This document shows positions 16,218 to 24,482 of a stretch of 39,885 nt of DNA, in pieces. The notes beneath the pieces were generated by a model. It worked only from the letters and a program-made list of their open reading frames with translations. It was not told the DNA's origin and did not search any database. Both the position numbers and the translations under genes were made by a program. The stretch comes from Lachnospiraceae bacterium (GTDB taxonomy: Bacteria; Bacillota; Clostridia; Lachnospirales; Lachnospiraceae). The stretch spans positions 1-39,885 of the forward strand of contig SVEN01000022.1 in assembly GCA_015057365.1 (NCBI GenBank), read 5' to 3'. Within the stretch, counting starts at the first letter, position 1. Each line of letters opens with the position of its first letter.

Positions 16218-16577
16218 ATGGAATATGTTCTTTCCTTTGTGGTAGGAGGGGCTGTTTGTGCGGTGGTACAGATTTTGCTGGACCGGACAAAGCTGCAGCC
16301 GGGACGGATTATGGTACTTTTGGTATGCAGCGGTGCGGTACTCAGCGCAGTGGGGTTGTACGGCCCTTTTAAGGAATGGGCGGGAGCCGGGGCATCGGTT
16401 CCGTTAACCGGTTTCGGACATACCTTGTTTGAAGGTGTAAAGAAGGCGGTAGACGAGTCGGGCTTCCTCGGTATATTTAAAGGCGGTTTTACTTCGTCTG
16501 CGGTAGGAATCAGCGCGGCCCTTGTTTTCGGATATTTGGCGGCTCATGTATTTAAATCTCAAATGAAGGATTCGTGA
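16218..16577 (+). CDS. spoVAE: Stage V sporulation protein AE
   Basis: This 119-residue membrane protein matches the SpoVAE (SpoVAEb) subunit of the dipicolinate channel. It has about four hydrophobic segments, with the family stretch FVVGGAVCAVVQILLDRTKL followed by PGRIMVLLVCSGAVLSA, GFGHTLFEGV and a GIFKGGFTSSAVGISAAL re-entrant-like loop. AGGAGGTG inside the end of spoVAD serves as its ribosome binding site. The stop codon of spoVAD and this ATG are one base apart, so the two are co-translated. No terminator is clear downstream; the next promoter begins 37 bases on. Confidence 0.92.
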   Translation: MEYVLSFVVGGAVCAVVQILLDRTKLQPGRIMVLLVCSGAVLSAVGLYGPFKEWAGAGASVPLTGFGHTLFEGVKKAVDESGFLGIFKGGFTSSAVGISAALVFGYLAAHVFKSQMKDS

Positions 16578-16613
16578 AAAATTGGTGAACAGGGCATTTT
16601 AACGGTGTTTTAC

Positions 16614-16642
16614 TTGCCTTTTTCACTGCATCGTGGTATACT
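16614..16642 (+). promoter_or_regulatory. Promoter of the lipoprotein-ornithine carbamoyltransferase operon
   Basis: TTGCCT (16614-16619) and TATACT (16637-16642) have a 17-bp spacer. The predicted start lies at about 16648-16650, so the transcript would begin with the hairpin at 16648-16675. Confidence 0.7.
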
Positions 16643-16647
16643 ATAAA

Positions 16648-16675
16648 GCGTGTTTTCGATAAAACGGAGGCACGC
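16648..16675 (+). ncRNA. Hairpin with CGGAGG bulge (copy 2) at the predicted 5' end of an mRNA
   Basis: GCGTG (16648-16652) pairs with CACGC (16671-16675), TTTT pairs with AAAA around a CGAT loop, and CGGAGG (16665-16670) is bulged on the 3' side. The outer stem and bulge are identical to copy 1 at 14955-14983, while the inner stem differs and still pairs. No T tract follows, so this copy is not a terminator. It lies 41 nt before the start codon. Confidence 0.6.
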
Positions 16676-16716
16676 TGTTTTGCTTTAAATGTATTTTAGA
16701 AAAGAGGAAGATAAGT

Positions 16717-17859
16717 ATGAAAAAGAAGATGTTTGCTGCCGTTGTTTGCGTGGCAATGAGTATGGCACTGTGTGCATGTAACACTACGAATCCGGCAGGC
16801 GGGAAGAATCCGACCCAGGCACCGGCGGATGTGACACTCCCGGCGACAAGTACTCCGGGACCGACCGCAACGCCGACAGAGATAGAAGAGTCCTATGCTG
16901 AGCTGCCGATTACAAATTATGACGATTATGCGGCAACTACCGTTTTGCCGGAGGGATACATCGGTTTTGAGGTAGACAAGATTACGGAGAAGGATGTGGA
17001 TATCTATGTCCAGGAGGTTCTTGAGAATAACAAGGACCGGGTGTTAAAGGACGGACCGCTGGAAATGGGCGATATTGCCATTATCGATTATGTGGGATAC
17101 TTAGACGGTGTAGCGTTTGAGGGCGGTACCGATGTGAGTAAGGAGCTGGAATTGGGTTCCGGTGAGTTTATGGAGGGCTTTGAAGAAGGTCTTGTGGGGG
17201 CGAAAAAGGGAGACACCGTGTCCCTTAATTTGAAGTTCCCGGAGGATTACTGGAGTGAAGAAATGGCCGGCAAGGAGGTTGTGTTTGAGGTAAAGATTCA
17301 CTCTTCCGCAGCATTGGTGTTGCCGGAGTTCACGAATGAATTCGTAACAGAGATTACCTCCGGTGAGTATACCACCGTTGAGGAGTTCCGTATGTATGCC
17401 AAGGGATTTTTGGCTGAGGAGAGAAAGTATAACAGCATCATGGATTATCTTGTGGAAAATGCCGAGTTCGGAAAGCTGAACGAGGATTATATTTCCGCAG
17501 CCTTCGATTTGGAAAAGCAGTATTATGCATTGATGTACGGATTTAATTCCGTAGAAGAGTTTGAAACGGTATTCGGTGAGGAAGCCAGCGAAGTGTTATG
17601 GACTATGGTAGAAAAGCAGATTCGCCGTTACGAGCAGGACAGAATCGTGCTGTATTGTGTGGCAAAAGCAGAGAATATCGAGCTGTCCGAGACGGAATAT
17701 AACGAGGCTGTAGCGGAATATGCGGCAAGCAACAGCATGACGCTTGAGGAGTTATATGAGATACAGGATGAAGCAACGCTTCGCCAGTCTATGCTGATGG
17801 AAAAGGCACTGGAGCATTTGCTGATGAATATTGTTGAGGTTGAGAAAGGGGAAGAATAA
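16717..17859 (+). CDS. Trigger-factor-like lipoprotein with FKBP-type prolyl isomerase domain
   Basis: This 380-residue exported lipoprotein has a signal peptide ending in LCAC with lipidated Cys21, then a Pro/Thr-rich linker to about residue 55. A PPIase domain of the FKBP/trigger-factor middle-domain type covers about 95-185 ([42 protein letters not shown]). A helical region resembling the trigger factor C-terminal domain (about 200-375) follows. There is no ribosome-binding N domain, so it is probably a surface foldase for secreted proteins rather than a cytosolic trigger factor. The stop codon overlaps the OTC start by one base (TAATG), an unexpected partner. A bulged hairpin marks the predicted 5' end of the transcript. 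Confidence 0.9.
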   Translation: MKKKMFAAVVCVAMSMALCACNTTNPAGGKNPTQAPADVTLPATSTPGPTATPTEIEESYAELPITNYDDYAATTVLPEGYIGFEVDKITEKDVDIYVQEVLENNKDRVLKDGPLEMGDIAIIDYVGYLDGVAFEGGTDVSKELELGSGEFMEGFEEGLVGAKKGDTVSLNLKFPEDYWSEEMAGKEVVFEVKIHSSAALVLPEFTNEFVTEITSGEYTTVEEFRMYAKGFLAEERKYNSIMDYLVENAEFGKLNEDYISAAFDLEKQYYALMYGFNSVEEFETVFGEEASEVLWTMVEKQIRRYEQDRIVLYCVAKAENIELSETEYNEAVAEYAASNSMTLEELYEIQDEATLRQSMLMEKALEHLLMNIVEVEKGEE

Positions 17860-18860
17860 TGAATTTAAAGGGACGTTCGTTTTTGAAATTATTGGACTAT
17901 ACGCCGGAAGAGATTTTATATCTGGTGGATTTGGCAGCGGATTTAAAGGACAAGAAGAAAAAGGGAATTTTGACCAAGGATTATCATGCGGGCAAGAATG
18001 TGGCGCTGATTTTTGAGAAAACCAGTACCAGAACCCGTTGCTCTTTTGAGGTAGCAGCCTACGATTTGGGTATGGGTTGTACTTATCTGGATCCAGCCGG
18101 TTCCCAGATCGGTAAGAAGGAAAGCATTGCGGATACCGCAAGAGTGCTGGGCAGCATGTATGAAGGTATCGAATACCGTGGCTATGGTCAGGATATTGTA
18201 GAAGAGTTGGCAAAGTATGCGGGTGTGCCGGTATGGAACGGTTTGACCAATGAGTTCCATCCGACCCAGATGCTGGCGGATGTACTTACCATTAAGGAGA
18301 AGCTCGGCAGAATTCAGGGTGTAAAACTGACTTACATGGGAGATGCCCGTTACAATATGGCCAATTCTCTGATGGTGGTTTGTGCAAAGCTCGGTATGCA
18401 TTTTACCGCATGTACGTCCCATAAGTATTTTCCGGATAAGGATTTGGTTGCACAGTGTCAGGAAATCGCAGCACAGACGGGAGCGACCATTACTCTGACC
18501 GATGATGTAACGGCAGGAACCAAGGGCGCAGATGTAATTTATACCGATGTGTGGGTATCCATGGGTGAGCCGGACAGCGTTTGGAAGGAGAGAATCAAAG
18601 AGCTTTCTCCGTATCAGGTAAATAAGGCGGCAATGGACAATGCGGGACCGCAGGCGATTTTTATGCATTGTCTCCCGGCATTTCATGACTTAAAGACTAC
18701 TATCGGACGGGAAATCAGTGCAAAGTACGGTATCTCCGAGATGGAAGTAACGGATGAGGTGTTTGAATCCACCCAGTCCGTTGTATTCGATGAGGCAGAA
18801 AATCGTATGCATACCATTAAGGCGGTTATGCTGGCTACCTTGGGTGAGCCGGAAAAATAG
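17859..18860 (+). CDS. argF: Ornithine carbamoyltransferase
   Basis: This 333-residue cytosolic enzyme converts ornithine and carbamoyl phosphate to citrulline, or the reverse in arginine catabolism. The carbamoyl-phosphate motif STRTR is at 56-60, and [11 protein letters not shown] and the ornithine-loop HCLPAFHD are both present. The length is normal. Neither other arginine biosynthesis genes nor arcA/arcC lie nearby, so its direction (ArgF or ArcB) cannot be fixed. It overlaps the lipoprotein gene by one base and must be translated from the same mRNA. A short GATTTC-TAA-GAAATC hairpin at 18871-18885 follows but is a weak terminator. Confidence 0.93.
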   Translation: MNLKGRSFLKLLDYTPEEILYLVDLAADLKDKKKKGILTKDYHAGKNVALIFEKTSTRTRCSFEVAAYDLGMGCTYLDPAGSQIGKKESIADTARVLGSMYEGIEYRGYGQDIVEELAKYAGVPVWNGLTNEFHPTQMLADVLTIKEKLGRIQGVKLTYMGDARYNMANSLMVVCAKLGMHFTACTSHKYFPDKDLVAQCQEIAAQTGATITLTDDVTAGTKGADVIYTDVWVSMGEPDSVWKERIKELSPYQVNKAAMDNAGPQAIFMHCLPAFHDLKTTIGREISAKYGISEMEVTDEVFESTQSVVFDEAENRMHTIKAVMLATLGEPEK

Positions 18861-18900
18861 GGATGCACGGGATTTCTAAGAAATCTAATCATTTTCTAAT

Positions 18901-18929
18901 TTGATTTTTGGCCAAACCTCTTGTATGAT
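18901..18929 (+). promoter_or_regulatory. Promoter of the LiaF-like gene
   Basis: TTGATT (18901-18906) and TATGAT (18924-18929) are separated by 17 bp. The leader to the ATG at 18970 is short. Confidence 0.65.
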
Positions 18930-18969
18930 AGAGACAGAGATAAAAATCCTGTAAAGAGAGGTAATGGAT

Positions 18970-19833
18970 ATGAAGAAAAATAATACGGTCGGTATTATCC
19001 TGGGATTGCTCTTTTTGGTAATCGGTGGGGGATATTTGGCAGAAGCACTGGGTTTCATTGATAATTTTACGATTTTCTTTGACGGCTGGTGGACTTTGTT
19101 TATTATTGTACCGTGCTTTTGCGGCTTGTTCCGTAAGGACGGTGCTAAGGTAGGAAACCTGATCGGTATCGTAATCGGCTTGTTTCTTTTGTTGATGGCG
19201 CAGGATGTGTTAAGCGGTGAAAAGCTGTGGGCACTTTTGATTGCGGCAATTTGTGTACTCATCGGCGTGAACCTGATTTTCCCGAAGAAAGCAGGAAAGA
19301 CCGAGGGCGGAGATGCCACGGAGGATCGGTTTGACAGAGGTGAGGCAGGGGACGGACAGAAGAGTGCTTCCGGGACTGTGGAGTATGTTGCGGATGCTGA
19401 GGTTGTAGAGGACGCGGTATACCGGGAGATACCGGATGCGACAAACAAGACAGAGGAAGTATTTGAGGATAATGCCCAGACCTATGAGAACGTAGGAGAT
19501 ACGGATAAAATTGTGTGCTCCGCGGTGTTTTCGGGGCGGGATATCCGAGTAGACAATTCTTACTTTAACGGAGCGGATTTGTCCGCATTGTTCGGCGGAA
19601 TCGATATGAATCTGAAAAATGCTTTGATAAGAAACAATGTTACCATTGATGTCAAAGCGGTGTTCGGCGGAATCGACATTATTATGCCGGCTGATGTCAG
19701 AGTGGTGATGGATGTTACGCCGATTTTGGGTGGCGTGGAAAACGGCACCAGAGCACCTCTGGGGGCGGATGAAAATACACCGACGGTATTTATCAGAGGA
19801 ACCTGTCTGTTCGGCGGTTTGGAAGTAAAGTAA
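18970..19833 (+). CDS. LiaF-like membrane protein
   Basis: This 287-residue protein has four hydrophobic segments in residues 1-105 (GIILGLLFLVIGGGYLAEAL, WWTLFIIVPCFCGLF, LIGIVIGLFLLLMAQ, ALLIAAICVLIGVNLIF). An acidic linker of about 70 residues follows, then a C-terminal repeat-rich domain with ALFGGIDMNL, AVFGGIDIIMP and CLFGGLEV. That FGG-I/L repeat is the hallmark of the LiaF C-terminal (cell-wall-active antibiotic response) family. LiaF proteins restrain a two-component system that reacts to envelope stress, but no LiaRS genes are nearby. I choose ATG 18970 because AGAGAGG sits 8 nt upstream; ATG 18964 is too close. It is followed by the DUF6145-like gene 13 bp on. Confidence 0.85.
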   Translation: MKKNNTVGIILGLLFLVIGGGYLAEALGFIDNFTIFFDGWWTLFIIVPCFCGLFRKDGAKVGNLIGIVIGLFLLLMAQDVLSGEKLWALLIAAICVLIGVNLIFPKKAGKTEGGDATEDRFDRGEAGDGQKSASGTVEYVADAEVVEDAVYREIPDATNKTEEVFEDNAQTYENVGDTDKIVCSAVFSGRDIRVDNSYFNGADLSALFGGIDMNLKNALIRNNVTIDVKAVFGGIDIIMPADVRVVMDVTPILGGVENGTRAPLGADENTPTVFIRGTCLFGGLEVK

Positions 19834-19846
19834 ATCGGAGGCTTTT

Positions 19847-20200
19847 ATGTACGAGGGACGTGTGGTGCTGTGTGTCAGCAATGCCTATGAGCAGAAGTAT
19901 TATTTAAACGAAGACTTCGAGGGTCTTCCGAAGACTATAAAGGATGAACTGAAGATTATGTGCGTTCTTTATACGGAGGACGTGGGCGGTATTCTTTCTC
20001 TTGTGTTTGAGGAGGACGGTACGCTGGTATTTGAGGTGAATTCGGATGAAGGCGATTTGCTGTACGATGAAATCGGCAGTGTCCTTTTGATAAAGAAGCT
20101 GCAGGAGGATAAGAAGGAATTGCTGGAGTCATTGGAGTTGTATTTTAAGGTGTTCTTTCTTGGAGAAGACCCGGGAAAGCTGATTGTTCCGGGATATTAA
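19847..20200 (+). CDS. DUF6145-like protein of unknown function
   Basis: This 117-residue acidic soluble protein has an N terminus MYEGRVVLCVSNAYEQKYYLN and internal LPKTIKDELKIMCVLYTEDVGG and DEGDLLYDEIGSVLL. From memory it matches a family (DUF6145) common in Lachnospiraceae with no assigned role. CGGAGG precedes the ATG. It sits 13 bp after the LiaF-like gene and is probably on the same transcript. There are no membrane segments and no recognisable catalytic motif. Confidence 0.8.
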   Translation: MYEGRVVLCVSNAYEQKYYLNEDFEGLPKTIKDELKIMCVLYTEDVGGILSLVFEEDGTLVFEVNSDEGDLLYDEIGSVLLIKKLQEDKKELLESLELYFKVFFLGEDPGKLIVPGY

Positions 20201-20210
20201 GCAAAAGGGT

Positions 20211-20238
20211 GCGAGGGATAACCGATGTTATTCCTCGC
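20211..20238 (+). terminator. Hairpin after the DUF6145-like gene
   Basis: GCGAGGGATAAC (20211-20222) pairs with GTTATTCCTCGC (20227-20238) over 12 positions with one wobble, around a CGAT loop. The T tract is poor, so it is a terminator of uncertain strength. Confidence 0.55.
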
Positions 20239-20308
20239 TCTTGTGTATGTGTAGGGCTTTTGTGCGGAGTGCGGGAGTGTTTGATGGGAAACGGAAAGGA
20301 GTATAGGT

Positions 20309-21088
20309 ATGTTACTTGCCATTGATGTGGGAAATACGAATTTTACATGCGGTATATTTGACGGGGAAGAGTTGGTGACGACATTCCGTATAACGACGAA
20401 AGAAAAACGTACCTCGGACGAGTACGGTCTGATGTTTTGCGGTCTGGTGGAAAACCGCGGAGTGAAAAAGGAACAGATAACGGACGTGATTATTGCGTCG
20501 GTAGTGCCGGATGTAATGCATTCCCTGACCAATTCCGTTTTGAAATATTTTGACTGTAAGCCGATGATTGTGGGAGCCGGGACAAAGACCGGGCTTCGCA
20601 TTGTGACGGCCAATCCGAAGGAAATCGGTGCGGACCGCGTGGTGGACGCGGTGGCAGGCTACGAGCTGTACGGAGGCCCGGTGCTTGTGATTGATTACGG
20701 TACGGCAACCACCTATGATTTGGTGAATGCGGAGGGTGAGTTTGTATCCGGCGTCACCAGCCCGGGTATTGCAATTTCTGCCAATGCCCTCTGGAACGAG
20801 GCAGCAAAGCTTCCGAAGATTGAGATTAAGAAGCCGGAGTCTATTCTTGCAAAGGAGACCATCACCAGTATGCAGGCGGGGCTGGTGTACGGTACTATCG
20901 GACAGACGGAATATATCGTAAAGAAAATGATTGAAGAATCCGGATATCGGGATGTAAAAGTAGTGGCAACGGGGGGGCTCGGGCGTATTATAGCAGAAGA
21001 GACCGAATGTATCGATACCTACGATCCGATGCTTACTATGAAAGGTTTGTATCTGATTCACCGTCGCAACAAAGGACAGGGGAAGTAA
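20309..21088 (+). CDS. coaX: Type III pantothenate kinase
   Basis: This 259-residue ASKHA-fold enzyme carries out the first step of coenzyme A synthesis, pantothenate to 4'-phosphopantothenate. The phosphate-binding AIDVGNTN (residues 4-11), [18 protein letters not shown] and [15 protein letters not shown] are all CoaX signatures. The length is usual. GGAAAGGAG lies upstream of ATG 20309. dusB starts one base after the stop, so the pair is an operon. Confidence 0.95.
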   Translation: MLLAIDVGNTNFTCGIFDGEELVTTFRITTKEKRTSDEYGLMFCGLVENRGVKKEQITDVIIASVVPDVMHSLTNSVLKYFDCKPMIVGAGTKTGLRIVTANPKEIGADRVVDAVAGYELYGGPVLVIDYGTATTYDLVNAEGEFVSGVTSPGIAISANALWNEAAKLPKIEIKKPESILAKETITSMQAGLVYGTIGQTEYIVKKMIEESGYRDVKVVATGGLGRIIAEETECIDTYDPMLTMKGLYLIHRRNKGQGK

Positions 21089-21089
21089 C

Positions 21090-22082
21090 ATGGAGAGAAG
21101 TTTACAAATCGGGAACGTAAAAGTGAACGGCATACTGGCCTTAGGGCCGATGGCAGGTGTAACGGACCTGCCTTTTCGTTGTCTTTGTAAGGAACAGGGA
21201 GCAAGCTTAATTTACACCGAGATGGTGAGTGCAAAAGGGATTCTTTATAACAATAAAAATACAAAAATAATGCTGGAGACCGCGGAGGCGGAACGACCGG
21301 TGGCGTTGCAGCTCTTCGGTGAAGATGCCCGGATTATGAGTGAGGTGGCCAAGCGGATTGAAGAACTGCCCTTTGATATTTTAGACATCAATATGGGATG
21401 CCCGGTACCGAAGGTGGTCAATAACGGGGAAGGCTCCGCTCTTATGAAGGACCCGGCAAAGGCGGGAAAGATTATTGAAGCAATTGCAAATGCAATCAAG
21501 AAGCCGGTGACAGTGAAGATTCGTAAGGGCTTCGGAAAAGACGATGCCAATGCCCCGGAGATGGCGAAAATTGCAGAGGAGAGCGGTGCGGCAGCTATTG
21601 CGGTGCACGGACGTACCAGAGAGCAGTATTACAGCGGTAAGGCGGACTGGGAGATTATACGGCAGGTAAAAGAGACAGTAAAAATACCGGTCATCGGTAA
21701 CGGGGATATTTTTACACCGGAGGATGCGAAGCGGATGCTGGATACGACGGGCTGCGACGGTCTGATGTTGGCCCGCGGCGTGCAGGGAGATCCGTGGTTG
21801 TTTCATCGGGTGAATCATTATCTGGAGACGGGAGCGCTGCTTCCGAAACCGGCGATGCGGTCGCTGATTGAGACGATTTTACGGCACGCGAGACTTCAGC
21901 TGGAGTTTAAAGGCGAGTACCTCGGCATGAGGGAGATGCGCAAGCATGTGGCATGGTATACGACAGGATATCCGAATTCCGCAAAACTTCGGGTAAAGGT
22001 TAACGCGGTGGAGACGATGGCGGAGCTGGAGGAACTGCTTGAGAGCTATGCGAAAGAGGCGAAGGAATACGCGGGGGAATAG
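21090..22082 (+). CDS. dusB: tRNA-dihydrouridine synthase
   Basis: This 330-residue FMN-dependent TIM-barrel enzyme reduces specific uridines in tRNA D-loops. The N terminus has LALGPMAGVTDLPFR, the catalytic cysteine is in DINMGCPVPKV, and FMN-site segments VKIRKGF, AVHGRTREQ and VIGNGDIFTPEDA follow in order. The DusB subgroup is favoured by overall likeness to Firmicutes DusB and the C-terminal helical domain. It is translated right after coaX. Confidence 0.94.
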   Translation: MERSLQIGNVKVNGILALGPMAGVTDLPFRCLCKEQGASLIYTEMVSAKGILYNNKNTKIMLETAEAERPVALQLFGEDARIMSEVAKRIEELPFDILDINMGCPVPKVVNNGEGSALMKDPAKAGKIIEAIANAIKKPVTVKIRKGFGKDDANAPEMAKIAEESGAAAIAVHGRTREQYYSGKADWEIIRQVKETVKIPVIGNGDIFTPEDAKRMLDTTGCDGLMLARGVQGDPWLFHRVNHYLETGALLPKPAMRSLIETILRHARLQLEFKGEYLGMREMRKHVAWYTTGYPNSAKLRVKVNAVETMAELEELLESYAKEAKEYAGE

Positions 22083-22220
22083 CCCGGAAGATATAAGAAG
22101 AAACCGGAGCAACGGCAGAATCGTATGTGTAAAGCCTCGTCAGAATAGGCAAAAAGGAGGGCACATTTCGTCGATTCTTAGACAGTGATGACAAAAATTA
22201 AAAATATTTCAAATTGGGTG

Positions 22221-22347
22221 TTGACAATTTAAAGAAAAGAGTGTATGATAGCGAAAGACAAATGTTCGCGAGAGAAAAACACAAGGACGCGATCGTAAGT
22301 GAATAAAAGGAGTCAACCGAAACGCATGGAACATGTGAAGTTCGGTT
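22221..22347 (+). promoter_or_regulatory. Promoter and structured leader of asd
   Basis: TTGACA (22221-22226) and TATGAT (22244-22249) are 17 bp apart, a near-consensus strong promoter. The leader of about 110 nt ends with a stem AACCGAA (22315-22321) / TTCGGTT (22341-22347), enclosing CATG/CATG, just before the GGAGG site. I do not recognise a lysine riboswitch or T-box. The 130 bases upstream of the promoter show nothing coding. Confidence 0.75.
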
Positions 22348-22367
22348 AAAGATGGAGGTAGAAGATT

Positions 22368-23450
22368 ATGGCAAAGTTAAGAGTCGGAATTTTAGGTGCA
22401 ACCGGTATGGTAGGACAGAGATTTGTTGCTCTGCTCGAGAATCATCCGTGGTTTGAGGTGGTTGCAGTGGCAGCAAGCCCGCGTAGCGCAGGTAAGACCT
22501 ACGAAGAAGCAGTAGGTGATCGTTGGAAGATGACCACTCCGATGCCGGAAGCAGTGAAGAAGTTAGTTGTTATGAACGTAGATGAAGTTGAAGCAGTTGC
22601 TTCTCAGGTTGATTTCGTATTCAGTGCATATGAAGGAACCAAGGAAGCAATCCAGGCAGCCGAGGAAGCTTATGCAAAGACCGAGACTCCGGTAGTTTCC
22701 AACAACAGTGCACATCGTTGGACCCCGGACGTTCCGATGGTAGTGCCGGAAATCAACCCGGACCACATGAAGGTTATCGATTTCCAGAAGAAGCGTCTCG
22801 GTACCAAGAGAGGTTTCGTAGCAGTAAAGCCGAATTGCTCCATTCAGAGCTACGCTCCGGTTCTTACCGCTTGGGCAGAGTTTGAGCCGTACGAAGTAGT
22901 GGCTACCACCTATCAGGCAATTTCCGGTGCGGGTAAGACCTTCAAGGATTGGCCGGAAATGGTAGAGAACATTATTCCGTACATCGGCGGTGAGGAAGAG
23001 AAGAGTGAGAAGGAGCCGCTTCGTATCTGGGGCGAGATTAAGGACGGCGTAATCGTGCCGGCAACCTCTCCGGTAATCACCTGCCAGTGTATCCGTGTAC
23101 CGGTATTAAACGGTCACACCGCTGCAGTATTCGTAAAGTTTAAGAAGCAGCCGACCAAGGAGCAGCTCATCGAGAAGTTAGTAAACTTCAAGGGTGTTCC
23201 GCAGGAGCTTGAGCTTCCGAGCGCACCGAAGCAGTTCATCCAGTACCTTGAGGAAGACAATCGTCCGCAGGTTAAGCTTGATGTAGATTACGAGAACGGC
23301 ATGGGCGTTTCCGTCGGCAGAATCCGTGAGGATTCCGTATATGACTGGAAGTTCGTAGGACTTTCCCACAACACCGTTCGCGGTGCAGCCGGCGGCGCAG
23401 TACTTTGCGCAGAGCTGTTAAAGGCCCAGGGATACATTGAGGCAAAGTAG
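22368..23450 (+). CDS. asd: Aspartate-semialdehyde dehydrogenase
   Basis: This 360-residue NADP-dependent enzyme of the aspartate family pathway reduces aspartyl phosphate to the semialdehyde, feeding lysine, threonine, methionine and diaminopimelate synthesis. The Rossmann motif GILGATGMVGQRF is at residues 8-20, the catalytic cysteine is in KPNCSIQSY, and a histidine in PVLNGHTAAVF lies in the active site. Length and motifs fit the archaeal/fungal-type ASADH branch rather than the enterobacterial one. Codon use is more biased than its neighbours, which suits the strong promoter and high expression. A strong terminator follows. Confidence 0.95.
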   Translation: MAKLRVGILGATGMVGQRFVALLENHPWFEVVAVAASPRSAGKTYEEAVGDRWKMTTPMPEAVKKLVVMNVDEVEAVASQVDFVFSAYEGTKEAIQAAEEAYAKTETPVVSNNSAHRWTPDVPMVVPEINPDHMKVIDFQKKRLGTKRGFVAVKPNCSIQSYAPVLTAWAEFEPYEVVATTYQAISGAGKTFKDWPEMVENIIPYIGGEEEKSEKEPLRIWGEIKDGVIVPATSPVITCQCIRVPVLNGHTAAVFVKFKKQPTKEQLIEKLVNFKGVPQELELPSAPKQFIQYLEEDNRPQVKLDVDYENGMGVSVGRIREDSVYDWKFVGLSHNTVRGAAGGAVLCAELLKAQGYIEAK

Positions 23451-23471
23451 TCGAGTTGACAAAGCGAGCAT

Positions 23472-23514
23472 AAAAAGTCCGCTGGAGAGCGTAGCTTTCC
23501 CAGCGGACTTTTTT
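23472..23514 (+). terminator. Strong terminator after asd
   Basis: AAAAAGTCCGCTGG (23472-23485) pairs with CCAGCGGACTTTTTT (23500-23514), a 14-bp perfect stem with a T tract. It insulates the toxin-like module downstream. Confidence 0.92.
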
Positions 23515-23533
23515 ACTGCAATAAACTTAATTG

Positions 23534-23615
23534 TATAAAAGTTTACAAACAAGTTTATTGACAAAAAAGAGAAAATAAAGTAAACTATAAAGTATAAAAG
23601 TTTACAAACAAGTTT
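23534..23615 (+). promoter_or_regulatory. Promoter bracketed by a 23-bp direct repeat (module operator)
   Basis: A 23-bp sequence beginning TATAAAAGTTTAC occurs exactly at 23534-23556 and 23593-23615, a 59-bp period. TTGACA (23558-23563) and TAAACT (23581-23586), with a 17-bp spacer, sit between the copies. Each copy carries a CAAACAAGTTT half-palindrome. The downstream copy ends at the ribosome binding site of the HTH protein, so autorepression by that protein is likely. Confidence 0.8.
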
Positions 23616-23627
23616 GTGAGGTGGGAT

Positions 23628-24482
23628 ATGGAATACAAATTTGCACAGGATCTAGAGATTGTATTAGAACTTACGGGTCTTTCTACAGAGGCCTTTGCCG
23701 AGGAACTGGGAGTGTCCCGAATGACGGTGAATAACTGGCTTTCCGGGAAGAAGGAGGTTAGTGAGAAGAATATTGCTTCTTTTTATGAGTATACTTTCCG
23801 TAAGGGGATACGGCTGAATCTGATTAAGGAGCAGTTGTACAGGGAGGAACTGATATCACCCTCCGAGGTACTCTTATTTCACGGTGCGAAGTCGAAGATA
23901 GAAGGAACGTTACGGACCGACTGCAGTAAACGCAGGAATGATTTCGGACCGGGCTTTTATTGCGGAGAGAGTCTGGAGCAGTCGGCCATGTTTGTGGCTA
24001 CCTATCCGTCTTCCTCTTTATATATGCTTCGGTTTCAGCGGTCAGGACTTTTGGGGAAGGAGTTTAGCGTGAGCAGGGACTGGATGTTGTTGATTGCGTA
24101 TTTCAGAGAGCGTCTGGGGGAGTATGCGGATTCGGCGGTGATGCGGGAGCTTGTAAAGCAGGTAGAGGGTGTGGATTATATTGTAGCACCGATTGCGGAT
24201 AACCGGATGTTTGAGATTATTGATCAGTTTATTGACGGGGAGATTACGGATGAGCAGTGCCGACATTGCCTGTCTGCCACGAATCTTGGGAAGCAGTATG
24301 TGTTTGTGACGGAGAAGGCCTTGGGACAGGTAAGGCTTTTGGAACGTTGCTTCCTTACGAGAGAGGAAAAAGAGTTTTATTTGTTTTCCCGACAGGCAAG
24401 CTATGAGATGAACCGGGACAAGATAAAGGTAGCCCGCAGACAGTACAGAGATGTGGGAAAGTATATTGAGGAGATGATGTGA
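23628..24482 (+). CDS. HTH domain fused to DUF3990 (ADP-ribosyltransferase-like) protein, putative toxin
   Basis: This 284-residue protein has an N-terminal helix-turn-helix (about 17-41, AFAEELGVSRMTVNNWLSG), then a DUF3990 region starting VLLFHGAKSKIEG (His85) and NDFGPGFYCGESLEQSAMF (Tyr111). DUF3990 is, to my knowledge, related to the ADP-ribosyltransferase fold, in which such His and Tyr residues contact NAD. Modification of a cell target is therefore possible but unproven. The start is ATG 23628, with GAGGTGGG before it; an in-frame GTG at 23616 lies against the operator. The stop overlaps the start of a 164-residue partner (TGATG). The likely role is a self-regulated toxin-antitoxin module in which the DNA-binding part sits on the toxin instead of the antitoxin. 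Confidence 0.8.
   Translation: MEYKFAQDLEIVLELTGLSTEAFAEELGVSRMTVNNWLSGKKEVSEKNIASFYEYTFRKGIRLNLIKEQLYREELISPSEVLLFHGAKSKIEGTLRTDCSKRRNDFGPGFYCGESLEQSAMFVATYPSSSLYMLRFQRSGLLGKEFSVSRDWMLLIAYFRERLGEYADSAVMRELVKQVEGVDYIVAPIADNRMFEIIDQFIDGEITDEQCRHCLSATNLGKQYVFVTEKALGQVRLLERCFLTREEKEFYLFSRQASYEMNRDKIKVARRQYRDVGKYIEEMM

Noticed and set aside
17943..18686. Minus-strand open frame of 247 codons opposite ornithine carbamoyltransferase
   Set aside because: A shadow of a conserved enzyme gene; no start signal.
22250..22367. asd leader considered as a lysine riboswitch or T-box
   Set aside because: Only a simple 7-bp hairpin; no lysine riboswitch junction, T-box sequence or terminator is visible.
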